64,000 nt of DNA from Lumnitzera littorea (GCA_024138015.1 JAMXBB010000008.1:47494240-47558239), one strand, 5' to 3'; counted from the stretch's first letter, positions 20,745 to 33,720 are shown. Notes: generated from the letters alone by a model not told the origin. A program made the numbers and translations.

Positions 20745-23700
20745 CACTCCTTATGCTAACTCTAAGGCCAGGCTTTAATATATTAGTAGGCTTGAAATTA
20801 ACATTAGGCATTAGCTTGGATTCCTAAAATTTAGACATTCGTTCAAGTTCGCAGTTAACTTTAATTGTTATCCTAGATTCTTGATTTTTAGACATTCATG
20901 AGTCTCTCAATTGAACTTTCTAATAAACCAAAACTTAGAGAATCATAACCCTATCACATATCAGCCCTACAGGTTAATATGCCAAGGCATTTAGGAAATG
21001 AATTCTCTAAAGCTCTTATTTCCTAAAGCTCCTAAAATAATTATTGGTGTTGTCTAGTCTTTTAAGATATCCAGCAACACCATTGTGATGACATTTTTTT
21101 TTTACAAAATCTAGGCAATCACAGCCATTAATTTTATAATTTTTAAAAAACTTTAGAAAATAAGAATTTTAGAGGATTCAAATCTAAGTATCTAGGATCT
21201 TACAACCTATCTAAATTCCACAACAATCATAATATCTACCAACTCACAAATAAAATACTCCATAACATAAACAAATGATTAAGATATCAGCCACACTAAC
21301 TCTGAATATCATAATCAATCCATCTGGCATGAGTCAAGGAGCTTATAGCTCAACATAATGCTAAAACAACACTAAGGAGTCTCTCTGACTCCAACAAATA
21401 CATAATATAGCAATAGGATTCATAAGTGACTCCAAACAACAATTCAATAAGTAACAATAATTAACATGACACAAATCGTAAACACACTAAGTCTCATGAC
21501 CAATTCATGCCTAATGTCTATTCTAGGCCAAATCCGTATCATCATCAAAATAATAGAAATCTCTTTCTTCATCATAGTAGTCATAACTAGAATCATCCAC
21601 ATAGTAATCATCAATGTCTCCATACCCTAAACATGTAGTTGAAAAACAAAAGCCTAAAGGGTGATGGTAGGAATTAGCCTGTGACTATCTCCAAGCTGAA
21701 GTTGACCTATTTGAAGCTAAGCTTAATTAACTCTTACCAAGGCTGAGTTGATACTAGAATGCCGAGAATAAGAAATGGAGTCACTCAACATCAAGTCTAT
21801 CATTTGCCGAGAAGTCGAAAGATCACACAACTGAGGCCTTAGGGCCAAACATTCACTCAGTACGGCATGGAGAGATTAGTGCCGACTAACCATAGAACTT
21901 GGCAATTGTAGGCCAACCTTTTAAGTATCTCAACCGAGCACTGCAGAACTTCAAGGGTTCCTACCTAGACCCGAACATCCAGTTGCTGACCTCGCTCAGT
22001 TTAGATCTTACTCCTTTTAGGACAACTTAAATGACTACATGCTGACTCTTTCTATTAAACGTACAATTTTGTATTTTTATGGATATTTTCTTTATTTTAA
22101 TTATAGGCTCATTCTTTAAGGTTTAAGACCTTGTACATTATTAACAATTTTGCTACTAGGGTTTTAGAACTTGCTATAAATAGCAACATTTGTAATTAAC
22201 AGACGAATAAACATCATCAAAAGAAGAATATTTAAACAAGTGTTTACACTTAAACCTTTCGTTTTTGAGTAAGGATACTCCAAAGCTCTTAGAGCTTGCC
22301 TTTTTCTGATTATTGAGTGTTGGTTAACTCTTTAATTCATCTTGTGTTCTTATCAATCTTGTTCTTAAGATTATGGTGAACCCTTCATTTGAATCCCGAA
22401 TAACATTTAGTATTCGTAAGTCGAACCCTATTTCGATCTGGAACCCTAATTGTGTTTGTGTCTTGGTATGTGATATCTATACACATTTATCGTCGAAATC
22501 CCATCTTCGCTCTCTATTCTTTGTTCTCATTCAAGCCCAGATCTCTTCATCCTTGGTTCCAAGACCCGTTGCGTATCAAGTGCGCTAATGTTCAGTATAG
22601 GATACCAATAACAAGTGCATGATCAGTCCATTACAATCTCACACATGCTTACACGAGTATTTATAATAACATGCAACAAACATTGGTTAGTATTTTATTT
22701 TAGTAAGTCCAACAAACATCATAGTCTTAGTGTCTTAAGATTTATGATAACTCATGACCCCTATAGGTAATCAATATATAATATTACATAAGCATTGGTA
22801 TTTGGTCCTCCTAAATACTCAAGTAACCCTTCTAAATCTAATTGGATCATCTTAATGCGTAAATCCACTCAGAATAGCATTGCACAAAAATCACTAAGTG
22901 TCTTGCTAACACTACTAAACCCTGCCAGTAAGAGGCCAAAGCTAAGCATAAATAGTGTAATTTATTAAAGCCTGTGTTCAAAGTAAATCAGGTTGAGTTA
23001 CTATCTTAACACGCATAATAAAATGAATAACTATCCCATGCTTGACTCAAACGACTTGCTTAATACGTCTCCTAGTGTTTTATAACCTAATAAACTATAC
23101 AAATAACCAACCCAACCCCTACTTTAACCATTAACACTGATACTCATACCTTACACCCTAACCTTTCACCTAAGCTTCAAGTCTTTACAAGAATTCATGA
23201 ATCGATCTTTAAAGAAAAGAAATTTTGTAATCATTTTAATGTAAAACACTCATTTAAAATCATGGTAGGAACATTTTAGAATAAAAAAGAAGGTTAGAAA
23301 AGTCATAAGATATGAGTTTGGAACTTTTGTACACTACTGCAAACATGGGGTTTGAATGTTAGAGTAACTGTCGTCCGAATGCCAAGAGTAACTCAAGAAT
23401 TTGGGAATACAGAGCCTCAGTGTCTAGATGCTAATTGCATTTTGCAATTTTCTGTAAGATGCAACTTGCGATTCTTCCCAAAAACAAATTTAACCCCGAA
23501 CCCTAACATAACCCCTCACTTCCACAAGCCTTTTCCACTCCTACACTCATTTCACAACACTTCAAAACACCCTTCAAACAACATTATGAATTTTCAATGC
23601 CAACTTTCATAATCAACCTTTCAATCACAACAACTCTAACAAAACTTTGGTACTAAACAAGGGTTTAAGAACAATTTACTTGACTTTCTTAGTAAAGGAA

Positions 23701-24250
23701 CACAAAAACTCAGACCTCTAACTCCTTAACTTCTGCAAAAAATGAATTTCCTTATGTCTTTCTCACTAATCTTTAAGAAAAATGAATTTCCATGAAGAGC
23801 AAGTGAAAAACTTACCCAAATATGTTGTTTCCTTACAAAATGTTAAGTTTACTTCACCCTTCTTACACAAAACTTCACAAAACCGAACCTTAGCTTATCC
23901 TTGAGAAGGCTCTTGTGAACTTTCTACTTTGCAATAGAAAGAAACGTAGAGGAAGGGTGAGGGAAAGTGGCTTCAAAGGATACGTACATGAAAAAGAAGT
24001 GGGATAGTGGATTCAAACTTTCCTCTTGTCCATTATATCCATGTTGTCCCAAGATTATTTACATGCCATACCAACCCCTTTTTAAACTTATTTTATAATC
24101 ATTACTTCCTTATTATTCTTTATTTTTCTAGTTTTTACAACCTTAAGCATTAGCTTAGATTCCCAAAAATCTAGATATGCATATAGGCTTATGGTTAACC
24201 TTTGATGTTATCTCAAATTCTTAGTCTCACTATCTTAGAGCCAAATATTA
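20745..24250 (-). mobile_element. Del/Tekay-like long LTR region, with a solo LTR inside
   Basis: No coding domains. On the minus strand it shows LTR leader features, such as 'GGGTAAGTTTTTCACTTG' near 23800-23820, and, with the nested LTR at 21665-22578 removed, an 'ACTGAACATTAGCGCAC..CACCC' block like the conserved block of Del/Tekay LTRs. A segment at about 20790-20900 is repeated imperfectly at 24140-24240 ('GCATTAGCTTGGATTCCTAA' against 'GCATTAGCTTAGATTCCCAA'), so more than one LTR end may be present. Because it lies just outside the PMD-C gene carried by element E, it might be that element's 3' LTR or an unrelated solo LTR. Ends are approximate. Confidence 0.4.
21665..22578 (+). mobile_element. 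Solo LTR of family D, copy D1
   Basis: Collinear with D2 (37062-37999) over its whole length: start TGGTAGGAATTAGCCTGTGA against TGATAAGAATGGGCCTACAA, the TATA-like 'TATAAATAG' block near 22174, 'TTCTTATCAATCTT' near 22348, and the end GCGTATCA against CCGTATCA. Flanks are ggtga (21660-21664) and agtgc (22579-22583), which both derive from ggtgc with one change each. Non-coding. It lies inside the older minus-strand LTR region. Confidence 0.7.
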
Positions 24251-24285
24251 GATCACACATGCAAGGAGTTTGCACATCAGAGGCC

Positions 24286-24413
24286 ATGGCTAAGGAGTCC
24301 AAGAGCAACCAACCTAGATCTACTAGAACCACTCGTCAAAGAGATCTATTGGCTCATGATAGAGGTTGACTATTGAAAGTTCTATCTCTTATAACAATAG
24401 GAATGACAACGTA
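24286..24413 (+). pseudogene. PMD-C (aminotransferase-like plant mobile domain) gene, first part
   Basis: An ATG at 24286 opens 'MAKESKSNQPRSTRTTRQRD', a basic start, then one stop and a short open stretch to 24413, where element B is inserted between acgta and acata repeats. The reading is taken to continue at 34581 on the far side. The N-terminus alone is not diagnostic; the assignment rests on continuity with the PMD-C blocks at 34.9-35.5 kb. Confidence 0.45.
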
Positions 24414-25272
24414 TAGTGCGAACCATGACCAAGGACAGGTAAGGCCGATCGCTGAATGAGACCAAGCTTAACGAAACCTTAAAAAAGGAAGTGATGGAAA
24501 ATGTGCAAAAGAACATATATGAATGAAAAGTAAGCAAAAACTCACGAACAACCCCAATGGCTATGAAGTACCAATGGAACTTCCAAGGACTTACTATACA
24601 ATTCGATATGACACATGAATCGGTCCAGTGAAGTTACTCACCACCTAGCCATGCTCAAGGGTTAGAATAAAAGTAATGCCAAAAGTAAATAGGTGGTGTT
24701 TTCACAGGAACGGAAAATACTCAGTATATTAATGATAATCAATCTAATGTTTACAGCTACAAGTATAAGGGGTATTTATACTCGAGAATTTAAAGCAATA
24801 TGCCTAAAAGGGAAAAGACAGAAAGGGCATTTCCTAAGAAAGTAATGTACAAAATATAAAAGGGTAAAAATGAATATGTAAGGAAAACAATCATTAGTGT
24901 AACAAATTCTACACATGATTCTATATAAGTGGTGATGTCGTATTAGTGATACCGTTGGAAGATGCAAAAAAAAAAAAAGTACAACCAGCTTGTTTGTTTG
25001 AGCAGGGGTACCTTAGTCAATCAATCTCTCTATCTCAGCTTCTAAGTAAGGAAGATGCCGAGTCATTGGTCGACTCGGGTGCAAATAGGTAATCTACAAT
25101 TTGATGTACTACAAAGAGATGGGCAGTCATTCAGCTCGGCATAAAGAGTAACTTGGCAAAGAAGTACTCAGCTTAGGTAAAAGTTGGCTAAAGTAGGATA
25201 ATCCACATTGCCAGGCCTTTTAGTCCTCGAGCTCGACTGCAAGTCAAAGACCCAATAGCTTGATTCCTATCA
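24414..25272 (-). repeat. 3' LTR of element B
   Basis: 859 bp, aligned end to end with the 5' LTR at 33721-34575, for example 'GACCAAGGACAGGTAAGGCC' against 'GACCAAGAACAGACAAGGCC'. On the minus strand it starts TGATAGGAATCAAGC and ends in GCACTA (CA lost by mutation). The two LTRs show many substitutions, which means the insertion is not recent. Confidence 0.9.
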
Positions 25273-26570
25273 TTCCCTCTTAGCTGATTTGGATTTGGGA
25301 TCAAATATGAATGATCTTCGATCAGCTCTCTGTCAGGGTGATATGGATTGAGGTCAACAATGTTGAAGGTATCAGAGATCCCATAGTCCTCAAGTAGCTC
25401 CGATCTGTAGGTGTTATCATTGATTTTCTGGAAGATTCTAAAAGTTTCTTCGACTCTTGCAGATAATTTGTTCTTCTTCTTGCTCGGGAACTGTTCCTTA
25501 CTGAGATGCAACTATACCAAGTCTCCTTGTTGGAATTGTTTAGCTGTCTTACCCTTAGCCTTCTCTCACATTATTCTAGCAGCTTGGTCAATGTGTTGAG
25601 TGACTTTGTCATAGATGTATTGAAGGGATTGTTGCATAGCTCCCATGTCATAGTCTTCTTGTATAGGTACAGGTATAGAGGTGTAATCAAGGGGCAACTT
25701 GAGATTAAAACCATAGACCACTTCGAAGGGAGTTTGCTTGACGGTGTCATGCACTATTCAATTGTAAGTGAATTCGACTACTGGCAAGTGGATGTCCCAA
25801 TCAACTAAGTTCTTGTCCACTATAGCTTGGAGCAATGATCCCAAAGTGCAAGTAACCACCTTCGTTTGGCTATCAATTTGGGGGTGACAGGAAGTACTAA
25901 ATAGTAGTTTGGTCCTCATTCGACGCCACAAGGTCCTTTAGAAATGGCTCAAGAACTTCAGATCTCTGTCGAAAACTACATTCTCAACATACCATATAAC
26001 CGCATAATCTCTTGCAAGAAAAGAAAAGCAATAACCAAAGCATCATTAGTTTAGAGCAAGGCATAAAGTACACCATCTTATTGAACCTATCTACGATGAC
26101 CATTACAGAATCTTTGCCTCAGGCGGTCCTTAGTAACTCAAAAATAAAGTCCATGCTTAATTCGGTCAATGGTTTCATCGAAACAAGCAAAGGCATTGCT
26201 TTCCTTTGCTTGGCTCTACACTTGGCCTTCTTACATACAGCACAGCTTTCAACAATTCAATGTATATCTCGCCTCATTCTTGACCAAAAGAATCGACCAC
26301 TTAGTAATTCATATGTCATTTTCTCCCCAAAATGTCCGAATAGTCCTCCACTATAAGCTTCCCTAATCAGCAACTCCCGTAGTGAACAAGTCGGCACGTA
26401 TAATTTTCCCCCTCGAAACAAGTAACCATCTTCCACATGGTACTCATCTACTGTTCTTCCATCAACACATCATGTCAATACGGGTCCAAAGTGTAGATCC
26501 CTAGAGTACTGCTCTTTGATGCTTGTAAACCCAAATAATTTGCTCTGCAGTTCACTCAGGAGTGCATATC
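25273..26570 (-). pseudogene. Integrase of element B
   Basis: Read from high to low coordinates: the H-H-C-C zinc region with 'GHFGEKMTYELL' and 'CAVCKKAKCRAKQ' (about 26350-26210), core block 'ELSMDFIFELLRTA' and 'VMVIVDRFNKMVYF' (about 26165-26060), 'HPQIDSQTKVV' near 25870, 'VEFTYN' and 'TPFEVVYGFN' (25760-25700), and the C-terminal 'FRIFQKINDNTYRSELLEDY' followed by 'FNIVDLNPYHPD' (25440-25325). This is the standard gypsy integrase layout, which would insert the cDNA into host chromosomes. Stops and frameshifts interrupt it, for example inside the zinc region and near 25950. Confidence 0.85.
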
Positions 26571-27441
26571 TTCTTGAAAGAGTATCTGCAACTACATTAC
26601 TCTTTCCTTATTTGTATTTTATTACAAAATTGAATCCTTCAAGGAATTTAACCCATCTCGCCTGCCACTTCAATAACTTGATTTGACTTCAAAGGTACCT
26701 CAACGACTCATGGTCAGTATATATGACAAATTCTTTAGGCAGTAAATAATGATGTTGTACTTGCAGTGCTCGAATAAGTGCCAAGAGTTCTTTGTCATAC
26801 ATGAAGTAATTTAACTGAGGTCCTCTAAGCTTCTCACTATAGAAGGCAATTGGTTAACCTTCTTGCATTAAGACAGGGCCTATTCCAATGGCTAATGCAT
26901 TATATTCCCGCTTAAATATTTTCTCAAAGTCGGGTAGAACTAATATTGGGGTAAAGGTCAATCTTTCCTTTATCTCGGTAAAACTCCTCTCCTTCCTTTC
27001 TCTCCATCGGAAGTTAATGTTTTTCTTCATTAGCTTAGTAAGTGGAGTGGCGAAGGTACTAAAATTCCTGATGAATCGTCTATAGAATGAAGACAATTCA
27101 AGGAAACTTCCTACGTCGACACAAGTAATAAGAGTCAACCACTTGACGATTGGTCGACTCTTCCCGTCATCCACTTGCAAGCCTCCTCCACTTACTACAT
27201 AATCCAAGAATACCAATTCCTCCTAGCAAAAACAACACTTCTTGAGATTGTTGAATAGTCTCTCAATACCAGAGGATATCTAGAACTACTCGAAGATGTT
27301 CACAATAACTCATCATGTCGGCACTATAAACTAGGATATCGTCAAAATACACCATGACACACTTCCTTATTAGATGTCTCAATACAAGGTTCATTAGTCT
27401 CATGAAAGTGCTCGGAGCATTCGACAACCGAAGGGCATTAC
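26571..27441 (-). pseudogene. RT C-terminal part and RNase H of element B
   Basis: The fragment begins at the solo LTR boundary, repeating the target bases, with 'NALRLSNAPSTFMRLMN' then the intact polymerase motif 'VMVYFDDILVYS' (about 27355-27325). After a frameshift come the connection block 'FLELSSFYRRFIRNFSTFAT' and RNase H blocks 'PVLMQEG', 'PIAFYSEKLRGPQLNY', 'YDKELLALIRALQ' and 'TDHESLRYL', ending near 'VVADTLSRR'. These reverse-transcribe and degrade the RNA template in the gypsy life cycle. The missing N-terminal RT half is at 31223-31650. Confidence 0.88.
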
Positions 27442-30400
27442 TATCATGACCCAATAGTATTGTTGTCGTGGTAGGTCGCCGTATACCATATAAAGGTCTA
27501 CCATCAACCCCTTGCTGATCGCAGTCCTTTCATACAACATATAAGGCTCCTTCTACTATACGTTACCACTAAGCCCATAGATAAGAAATATAGAACAATT
27601 TAACTAAAATTACTTCTATGGTATAAATTAACTAATCGTGTGGACTCGTAAGACCCACACCAAAAGAATATTACAAACAAATGCAATTCATAAGGGAACT
27701 GCATTAGAAATTTTAATCTATGTTATAAACAAAAATATAAAAGTAACTAGTTATCTACAAATCTATTACAAAATTTCCTCTTTGCTCCCTGATCGCTCCA
27801 ACCCGTCCTTACATGAGACTTACTACAGGCATGCCTTGACTCGGATTAGGGAAGAGATTTTCCTGCAACAAAAGAAATCTATCAGGGTGTAAGCTTAAGC
27901 TTAGTAAGATAAATACCCTTGTCAGTACCATATGATAGAAATTTATTAGATACACAATCATATGAATGCATGAACAATCAGTATGCCAAACAACGCATGA
28001 GTGGCTTAGGAACTCCATACGACTCAAAATTACACCCCTTGTAGTCAGGGTTTGGAAATAAATAATTGACCCAAACCAAAATCTGGGTTCTAGACCTTAG
28101 GTTTTATTTCATTTGCACTATTGTGCTTTAGTCAAAACAAAACTATATATATATATTTATATATGTATATACTTTTTTTTTTATCGAATAACAAATCATA
28201 TTTTTAAAACCCCAAGTCTAGCGGTGTGGTAGCCTCCACAATTCACAAACACATGCCTTAAGTAGAAGCCACAAGACATGGCCCTTCACCAACGATTGGC
28301 GTCTCACTACACTTAGTAAGCCCATCAACTTAGGACAGAGACTCAATAAAAATGATGACATAGCTAGTGCCCAATCCTATAGGAGGCTCGTCCTCCTGTG
28401 AGTTCCTTCCCATCTTCTACGTAAAGAGATAGTTAGTGTTATCCGAATGCAATTATGGGGAATGCATGATTCATCTTATTTCTTAATCATATAGATCGTT
28501 AATCCGATTTTTCAAGGTGATCAGATAATTTCATTCTATACACTTGCAAGTATAAATTATCACAACAATTCCAATTATTATATAATTAAGAAGCCATAGC
28601 ATTCATTCATAAATTCATATACATACATTTCCCATATCCCACAAGTATCCAAATTTATATATATATAAGTTTACGTGCATCTATTTTACAAGCAAAATCA
28701 AGTAAAGAATCATCGAAAATTTACTTACTCCACCATGCGATCAGTCAAAGTAGTCTGAGGGCAAGTCGTCTCCGTATGCGATGTCCCCTGGTCATCGAAA
28801 TCATAATACTATAAGGGATTGAAATAAACTTAGGAAACTAACTTAAAATCCCTTAAGTTATACTCTCGATTAGTTTTCGTATCTTTTCCCGATTTTACTT
28901 AAAAATTCAATCGCATATAACTTTTTCGTTTTAAATCCAATTTTTATAATCTTATAGTCAATCTTCATCATTTTCAAGTGTAGTTGAGTGTGGTGAGGTT
29001 AGATTTTCAAAATGAGGTATGCAAATCTGTCCATAGGTCAAAACAATAGCGGTTCTCATGATTTGAAGTGCTTTTGAGCTTTATTTGGTTAATAAGCTTT
29101 TTGATAACTTATGAAATCCTTTGGGCTTGGTCTTAAGATTTCCTTCTAAGCTTAAAATATTCCTTAAGATCAGACTTGCAACTTTGATTTATACTCCTAA
29201 GACTATCAACCACATCTTGGGCTTAAGTTGTCAAATGGGCTTGTTTTTTATCCAACTCAAATTTAACCACTTTATTGGGCTTAAGGAGTGTCTTGTGGGT
29301 TTTTTAAGAGTCTTAAAACAACTCTTATTGATGTGTTAAGTTGCTGGTCAGAAATTTAAGAGTGGTTCAACTTGGTGTATGAGGCCCGTTTTAGAAATTT
29401 TAAGTACGGTTTTGAGTTTTAAGCTTAATATACTTATCATACTTGCCTTAGTTGGTCTTTTTACTTTGTTTACTTACTTTTATCATATTTTTTTAAGTTT
29501 CTTTTAAGGATGTTCCAGATCTGGTTGGTTTGAATATGAGGGATTCCGACTTGGTTTTCCAACTTGTTTCATCATTTTCTTAAGTTTTGGTGTTAGATCA
29601 TAAACCTAGGTTACTTGTATTCAAATCTTATCTTGACTTCTTTTCCATAAGAGGGTTATTTAACTCATACTTTTCATAAAAATAGTAGATCTCTTGCTTA
29701 TTACAATTTCCACATCATAGCTCATGTCTTACAAAGTTGGTTTCCTCGTGAAACTTTATGTAATGAATTTTTCCTTAACCTAAGTTTAGATTTGAGCATG
29801 TTCAACTTAATAGAATTGAAACCAACATCCAAATGACTCTTGAATCCTCACGTCCAGCATGATCCTCTTTCATTCAAGTTCTTGTTTTAAGATTTTCTCA
29901 TTTTAAAATCTTCCATTCAAAGTGTTAAACAAGTATCTCTACAAAACACTAACTTTACATGCTCATTTTGCAACTTCATGTAAGGGTTTCATGAGTTTGT
30001 TTCTTAGGGTAGTCTTTGATGTTATAACCACTTATGATCATACTCATATCTTTAAGAAATCATAATCTCCTAGCATAAATACTAACATACTAGCACAAAG
30101 ATATACTTACTCGTCCATAAAGTAAAAGTATGGTGGTTGCACACAAAGGTTCCACTTATGCTCTTTATCTTACTTCCTCCTTTTGCACCTTTTTGAAACC
30201 CAAGTTGTTGGATCCTTTGAAGTGGAGTTTATGAAATGTTCTAAGGGTCCTAAAGAAGCTTAAATGTAGGAAAAGAAGGACACAAGAAAAAAAATTCAAT
30301 GTGTTGTGAGTATAAGTGTAAGTGTTCTTGAAAGTGGCAGCAATTTGAAGGATTTGTGGGGTTTAGTTGTTTCCACTTTTGTATTGGTTTTCAAGTGAGA

Positions 30401-31222
30401 GAAAAAGGAAGTGAAAATGAAAGGAATGCCAGAAAAAGTAGCCGATTGCAGAATGGGGTAATAGTGTGTTTAAGAAGCTTGAAATTGTTGTTTTGTAGCA
30501 TATACAAAAGTCAACAATTGCAACTTTTGATAATGTAAGCATTAAGGAGTGAATAGTGGTGTGTAAGATAAAGTGATTGATGGATGAAAGACAAGAGTAT
30601 GGCCCCTCTTTCTTACTTGTTCAAACCAGCCATTAGGTGTCCTTAGGGGCATGGAATTGTTTTGTCTCATTTATTAAAGTTAAGCATGTGAAATCTTGTA
30701 ACAATTTATCCATATGTAGTATAAGTGAAGGGGTGATAAGGAAAGTATCTTATCACTAGATTTTGATAAGTTATCAATTGATAAATGATTCCAACTTTCA
30801 ATTGACAAGTCATCTAAGGTGATCAGTTGGTTTGCTTATTTATGTGTAAGGCTTAGGCATGAAGATAAGGGCATTGTCTTATAGGAAATTGTTTTAGGAT
30901 TTACTTCTTACATTGTTTTGTAATTTATGATTCAATTCTTATAAAATTATGAAATTTTCTAGAGTTGAATGAAATTATTCAAATTAAATTATCGATTAGG
31001 CGCTTAGGGTTAAAAGTCTTTAATTGTTTTAAGGTTTAAAGTCTTAAGTGACTTTAGAGCTCATAGTTTTTCAAGTTTGGGTTTTATCGATAATAGGCTA
31101 TTGAATTGGAGAAATAAGTTCGTTTATAATTGTAAACTTGAGTTCTTAGTTTAGTTAATCCTTGGAAACGTTCGGAAAGTACTTTTAGTCAAATCATAGG
31201 CCCGCTAAAAGTAGGGTTTACA
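27442..31222 (-). mobile_element. Solo LTR (3781 bp) inserted in the RT of element B
   Basis: Minus-strand start TGTAAACCCTACTTTTAGC at 31222 and end GGTCATGATA at 27442, with identical 5-bp repeats attac at 27437-27441 and 31223-31227. The RT reading 'GLYEWMV' stops at one side and resumes at the other, so the site is exact. The interior has no gag or pol domain. A second member of the family lies at 58890-62125 in the opposite orientation and matches over about 3.2 kb, including a shared AT microsatellite position and the block around 'GGAGACGATTTGCCTCTAGA' or its counterpart. The terminal A-T in place of CA is probably a point mutation. Confidence 0.9.
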
Positions 31223-31850
31223 ATTACCATCCATTCGTAAAGTCTATGTCAAGTCTTGAATATAGTCTTCCACTCATCTCTTAACCTCATGCAAATTTGA
31301 TGGTAGCCAGATTTCAAGTCAATCTTGCTAAAAATCTTGGCTCCAGTCAATTCATCTAGCATGTCTTCCAATTTAGGAATAGGAGACTTGTATTTGATTG
31401 TGATCTTGTTCACAGCTTAGCTATCTATACACATTCACCAACTTCCATCCTTTTTCAGCACTAAAAGCGCCAGCACAACATAAGGGTTAAGACTCTCCCA
31501 ACATACCCTCTCTTTAGTAACTCATGGACTTAACATTAGAGTTTAGAAGCATGCTCAGGACTCATCTGATACGTAGGCTTATTCGGTAACACGATGCCAG
31601 GTATTAAGTCAATGCAGTGTTTAATGTCTCGAATCAGGGGTAACCCCTCAGGTAACTGTTCTAAGAACAGGTCGGCATATTCGTCCAACAACTCTTTTAT
31701 TTTCTAGGGTAGTTCACCCCACTCCTTCATCTCCAATAGGTGCCTGAGCAATATAAGGATTAGTATTTCAACTTTAAGGGTCTCTCGGAGCTCGGCTCTA
31801 CTCATCACAAGAGCCTTCTTCGATTTGCGAGTAAGTTTAGTCTATGGCAT
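31223..31850 (-). pseudogene. RT N-terminal part of element B
   Basis: Minus strand reads 'DLFLEQLPEGLPLIRDIKHC' then 'IDLIPG', 'MSPEHASKL', 'VHELLKRGYVG', and 'KIDLKSGYHQI' with 'DEWKTIFKT' just before the solo LTR. These are the fingers and palm blocks of gypsy RT. The expected 'VPKKDGTWRMCVD' block is present but frame-damaged at about 31470-31425. Joined across the LTR to 27441, the RT would be of usual length, but stops make it non-functional. Confidence 0.85.
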
Positions 31851-32250
31851 AATAACTTCACTTAGTAGCATCAGGTTCAATGTGATCTTTCGGCCATCCT
31901 TTTCAAACACATACGTATTCTTGTATCCATCATGGATCACTCTCTTATTAAACAACCATGGTTGCTCAAGCAACACATGCAAGGCGTACATGGGTAGCAC
32001 ATGGCAAAGAATCTCATTGAAATAGTTTCTAATTGTGATCAGCAATGGTACTTGCTAGGTGACATGTAGTGCTCCCTTATAACTTAGCCAATGCAACTTG
32101 TACGACTTAGGGTGTACAATGGTTAGCAACTTCAACTACATGACTATTTTGACTGATGCTACATTGGTGCAACTTCTACTATCTACAATTAACACTCATA
32201 CCTGGTGATTCACTTTATAGGTGGTATGAAACAAATTCTCCCTCTGCTCC
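31851..32250 (-). pseudogene. Aspartic protease of element B
   Basis: Active-site block reads 'VLIVDSRSCTNV' near 32166-32201, where D-S-G is usual, so Gly is replaced by Arg. Downstream are 'RNYFNEILCHVLPM', 'HVLLEQPWLFNKRVIHDGY' and 'YVFEKDGRKITL', the typical C-terminal region (usual I-L-L-G-R-P-W). The protease would process the polyprotein in the virus-like particle. It is interrupted by one or more frame shifts at 32050-32160. Confidence 0.8.
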
Positions 32251-33660
32251 TCCTCCCATGAGGGCTCTAAGTTCATGGCATGTTGGACAACCAAGACTAA
32301 CTTATCTAAGTCCTCGACAAACACATCCTCTTCAATGAGTTCTTTCTTAACATCTTCTTTCTCGGTAGTAATCTCTTCCTCCTCGGGTTCTTCATCTATA
32401 CTTTCTATCTCTAGCTTCAGGATGTCTCCCTTAATGACCATAATCTTACGGTTTGAGCATTAAGTAACCATATGTCTGAACCCTTGGCATTTAAAGCACT
32501 TGATCAAACTCGTCTTCCTACTAGATCCTTACCTTTTCTCATAAGTTTTGGTCAACACTTTGCTATTAAGTCGTCCTTTCAGCTCAACTTAGACATTTAT
32601 CTTTCTACTCAACTTGGTACTTGATAGAGCTCAGTGACTTCTCTGTCCAGGTTAGCTAGTCGATATTCTAGTCAGTACTCGGCTTCTTCTCTACCTACTT
32701 ATTCGTTGGGCCATTCTAATGGCTTCATCCATTGCGATGAATCATTGGAGCTCCACAATGTCTCGAATATCACCTCTCAATCCCGTGATAAACCTAGAGA
32801 TTGTTCATGTTGGGGGCTCTTCTACTTTACATTAGATCATAAGCATTTAAAACTCTTGTACATATTTGTCAACTATTCGGCCTCCTTGTCTCAGCTGCTG
32901 AAGTCTTGCTGATAAATTTTTGGCACAAACCTTTTTCTAAGTATTCTCTTCATCTCAGGCTAAGTATTAATCTCTCAACAGCCCTGTCACCTCCTCATAG
33001 CCTGGAAGTTCTTCCACCACATGACGGCATATCTAGAAAACTCAACAGCAACAATTCTCACTTTCTCATAATCCTCATATTAATAATATTTAAAAACATG
33101 CTTCATTCTCTCTTCTCATTCCCAATACTCATCAGCACTCTTAGATCCATTAAAGCTTAGAATCCAAAGCTTCACATGATCAGATGCTCTAGGGACTCTA
33201 ACTCGCTCTTCTTCAAAATACTCTTCCTTATCCTCTTCATCTAATTCCCTCAGGCCTATCCTTCTTCTTACTCCTTCACTTCGAACTAGTCGAGCTAGGT
33301 TCTGACCTCTAACAAGTTAAGCAACTTGTAGGGTATTTTATACGGCCTTAGTCGATCGGTAAGCCAATGCATGAACAGCTTGGGTTAGATCTATTAGGAG
33401 GTTAGCCACCTCATCTAGTCTCTCGTTGATGCTCCTAAGGGTTCCCTGAAACTGTCATCCATGGTAGATAACTCTACTGTTGTCATCTCCAACACCAATG
33501 TTTACACTTAGGTCAATCATTTTCTCCATAGATTCAAAGCTCAAACTCTTCAAGTAAGTGATTTAGCAAACACTTCTACAAACCAGAAAAAATAACAGCT
33601 AACAAACATAGTAATTAAACGATACAATAACTTGCTCTGTTTCATACATACAAAACAGAG
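32251..33660 (-). pseudogene. Gag of element B
   Basis: The zinc knuckle 'CFKCQGFRHMVT' with a stop in place of the next residue, then 'CSNRK', is near 32450-32505. It is followed by an acidic stretch, 'EDVKKELIEEDVFVEDLD' and neighbours, leading to the protease. Upstream (about 32550-33500) lies the damaged Retrotrans_gag region, with many frameshifts. Gag packages the element RNA in the particle. The region starts close to the primer site. Confidence 0.7.
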
Positions 33661-33705
33661 TATAGACAAAACTTCAATACAAACCACAACTTAAACAAGA
33701 CCTCC

Positions 33706-33717
33706 GCTCTGATACCA
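33706..33717 (-). promoter_or_regulatory. tRNA-iMet-type primer binding site of element B
   Basis: Minus strand TGGTATCAGAGC, the standard plant initiator-Met tRNA complement, three bases inside the 5' LTR. It defines the strand and the 5' LTR. Confidence 0.9.
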
Positions 33718-33720
33718 AAA

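Noticed and set aside
25411..26366. Plus-strand ORFs across the integrase of element B
   Set aside because: Shadow frames opposite recognisable integrase blocks on the minus strand.
32275..32463. Ser/Thr-rich plus-strand ORF
   Set aside because: Antisense shadow of the acidic gag linker of element B (Glu/Asp codons read as Ser/Phe on the other strand).
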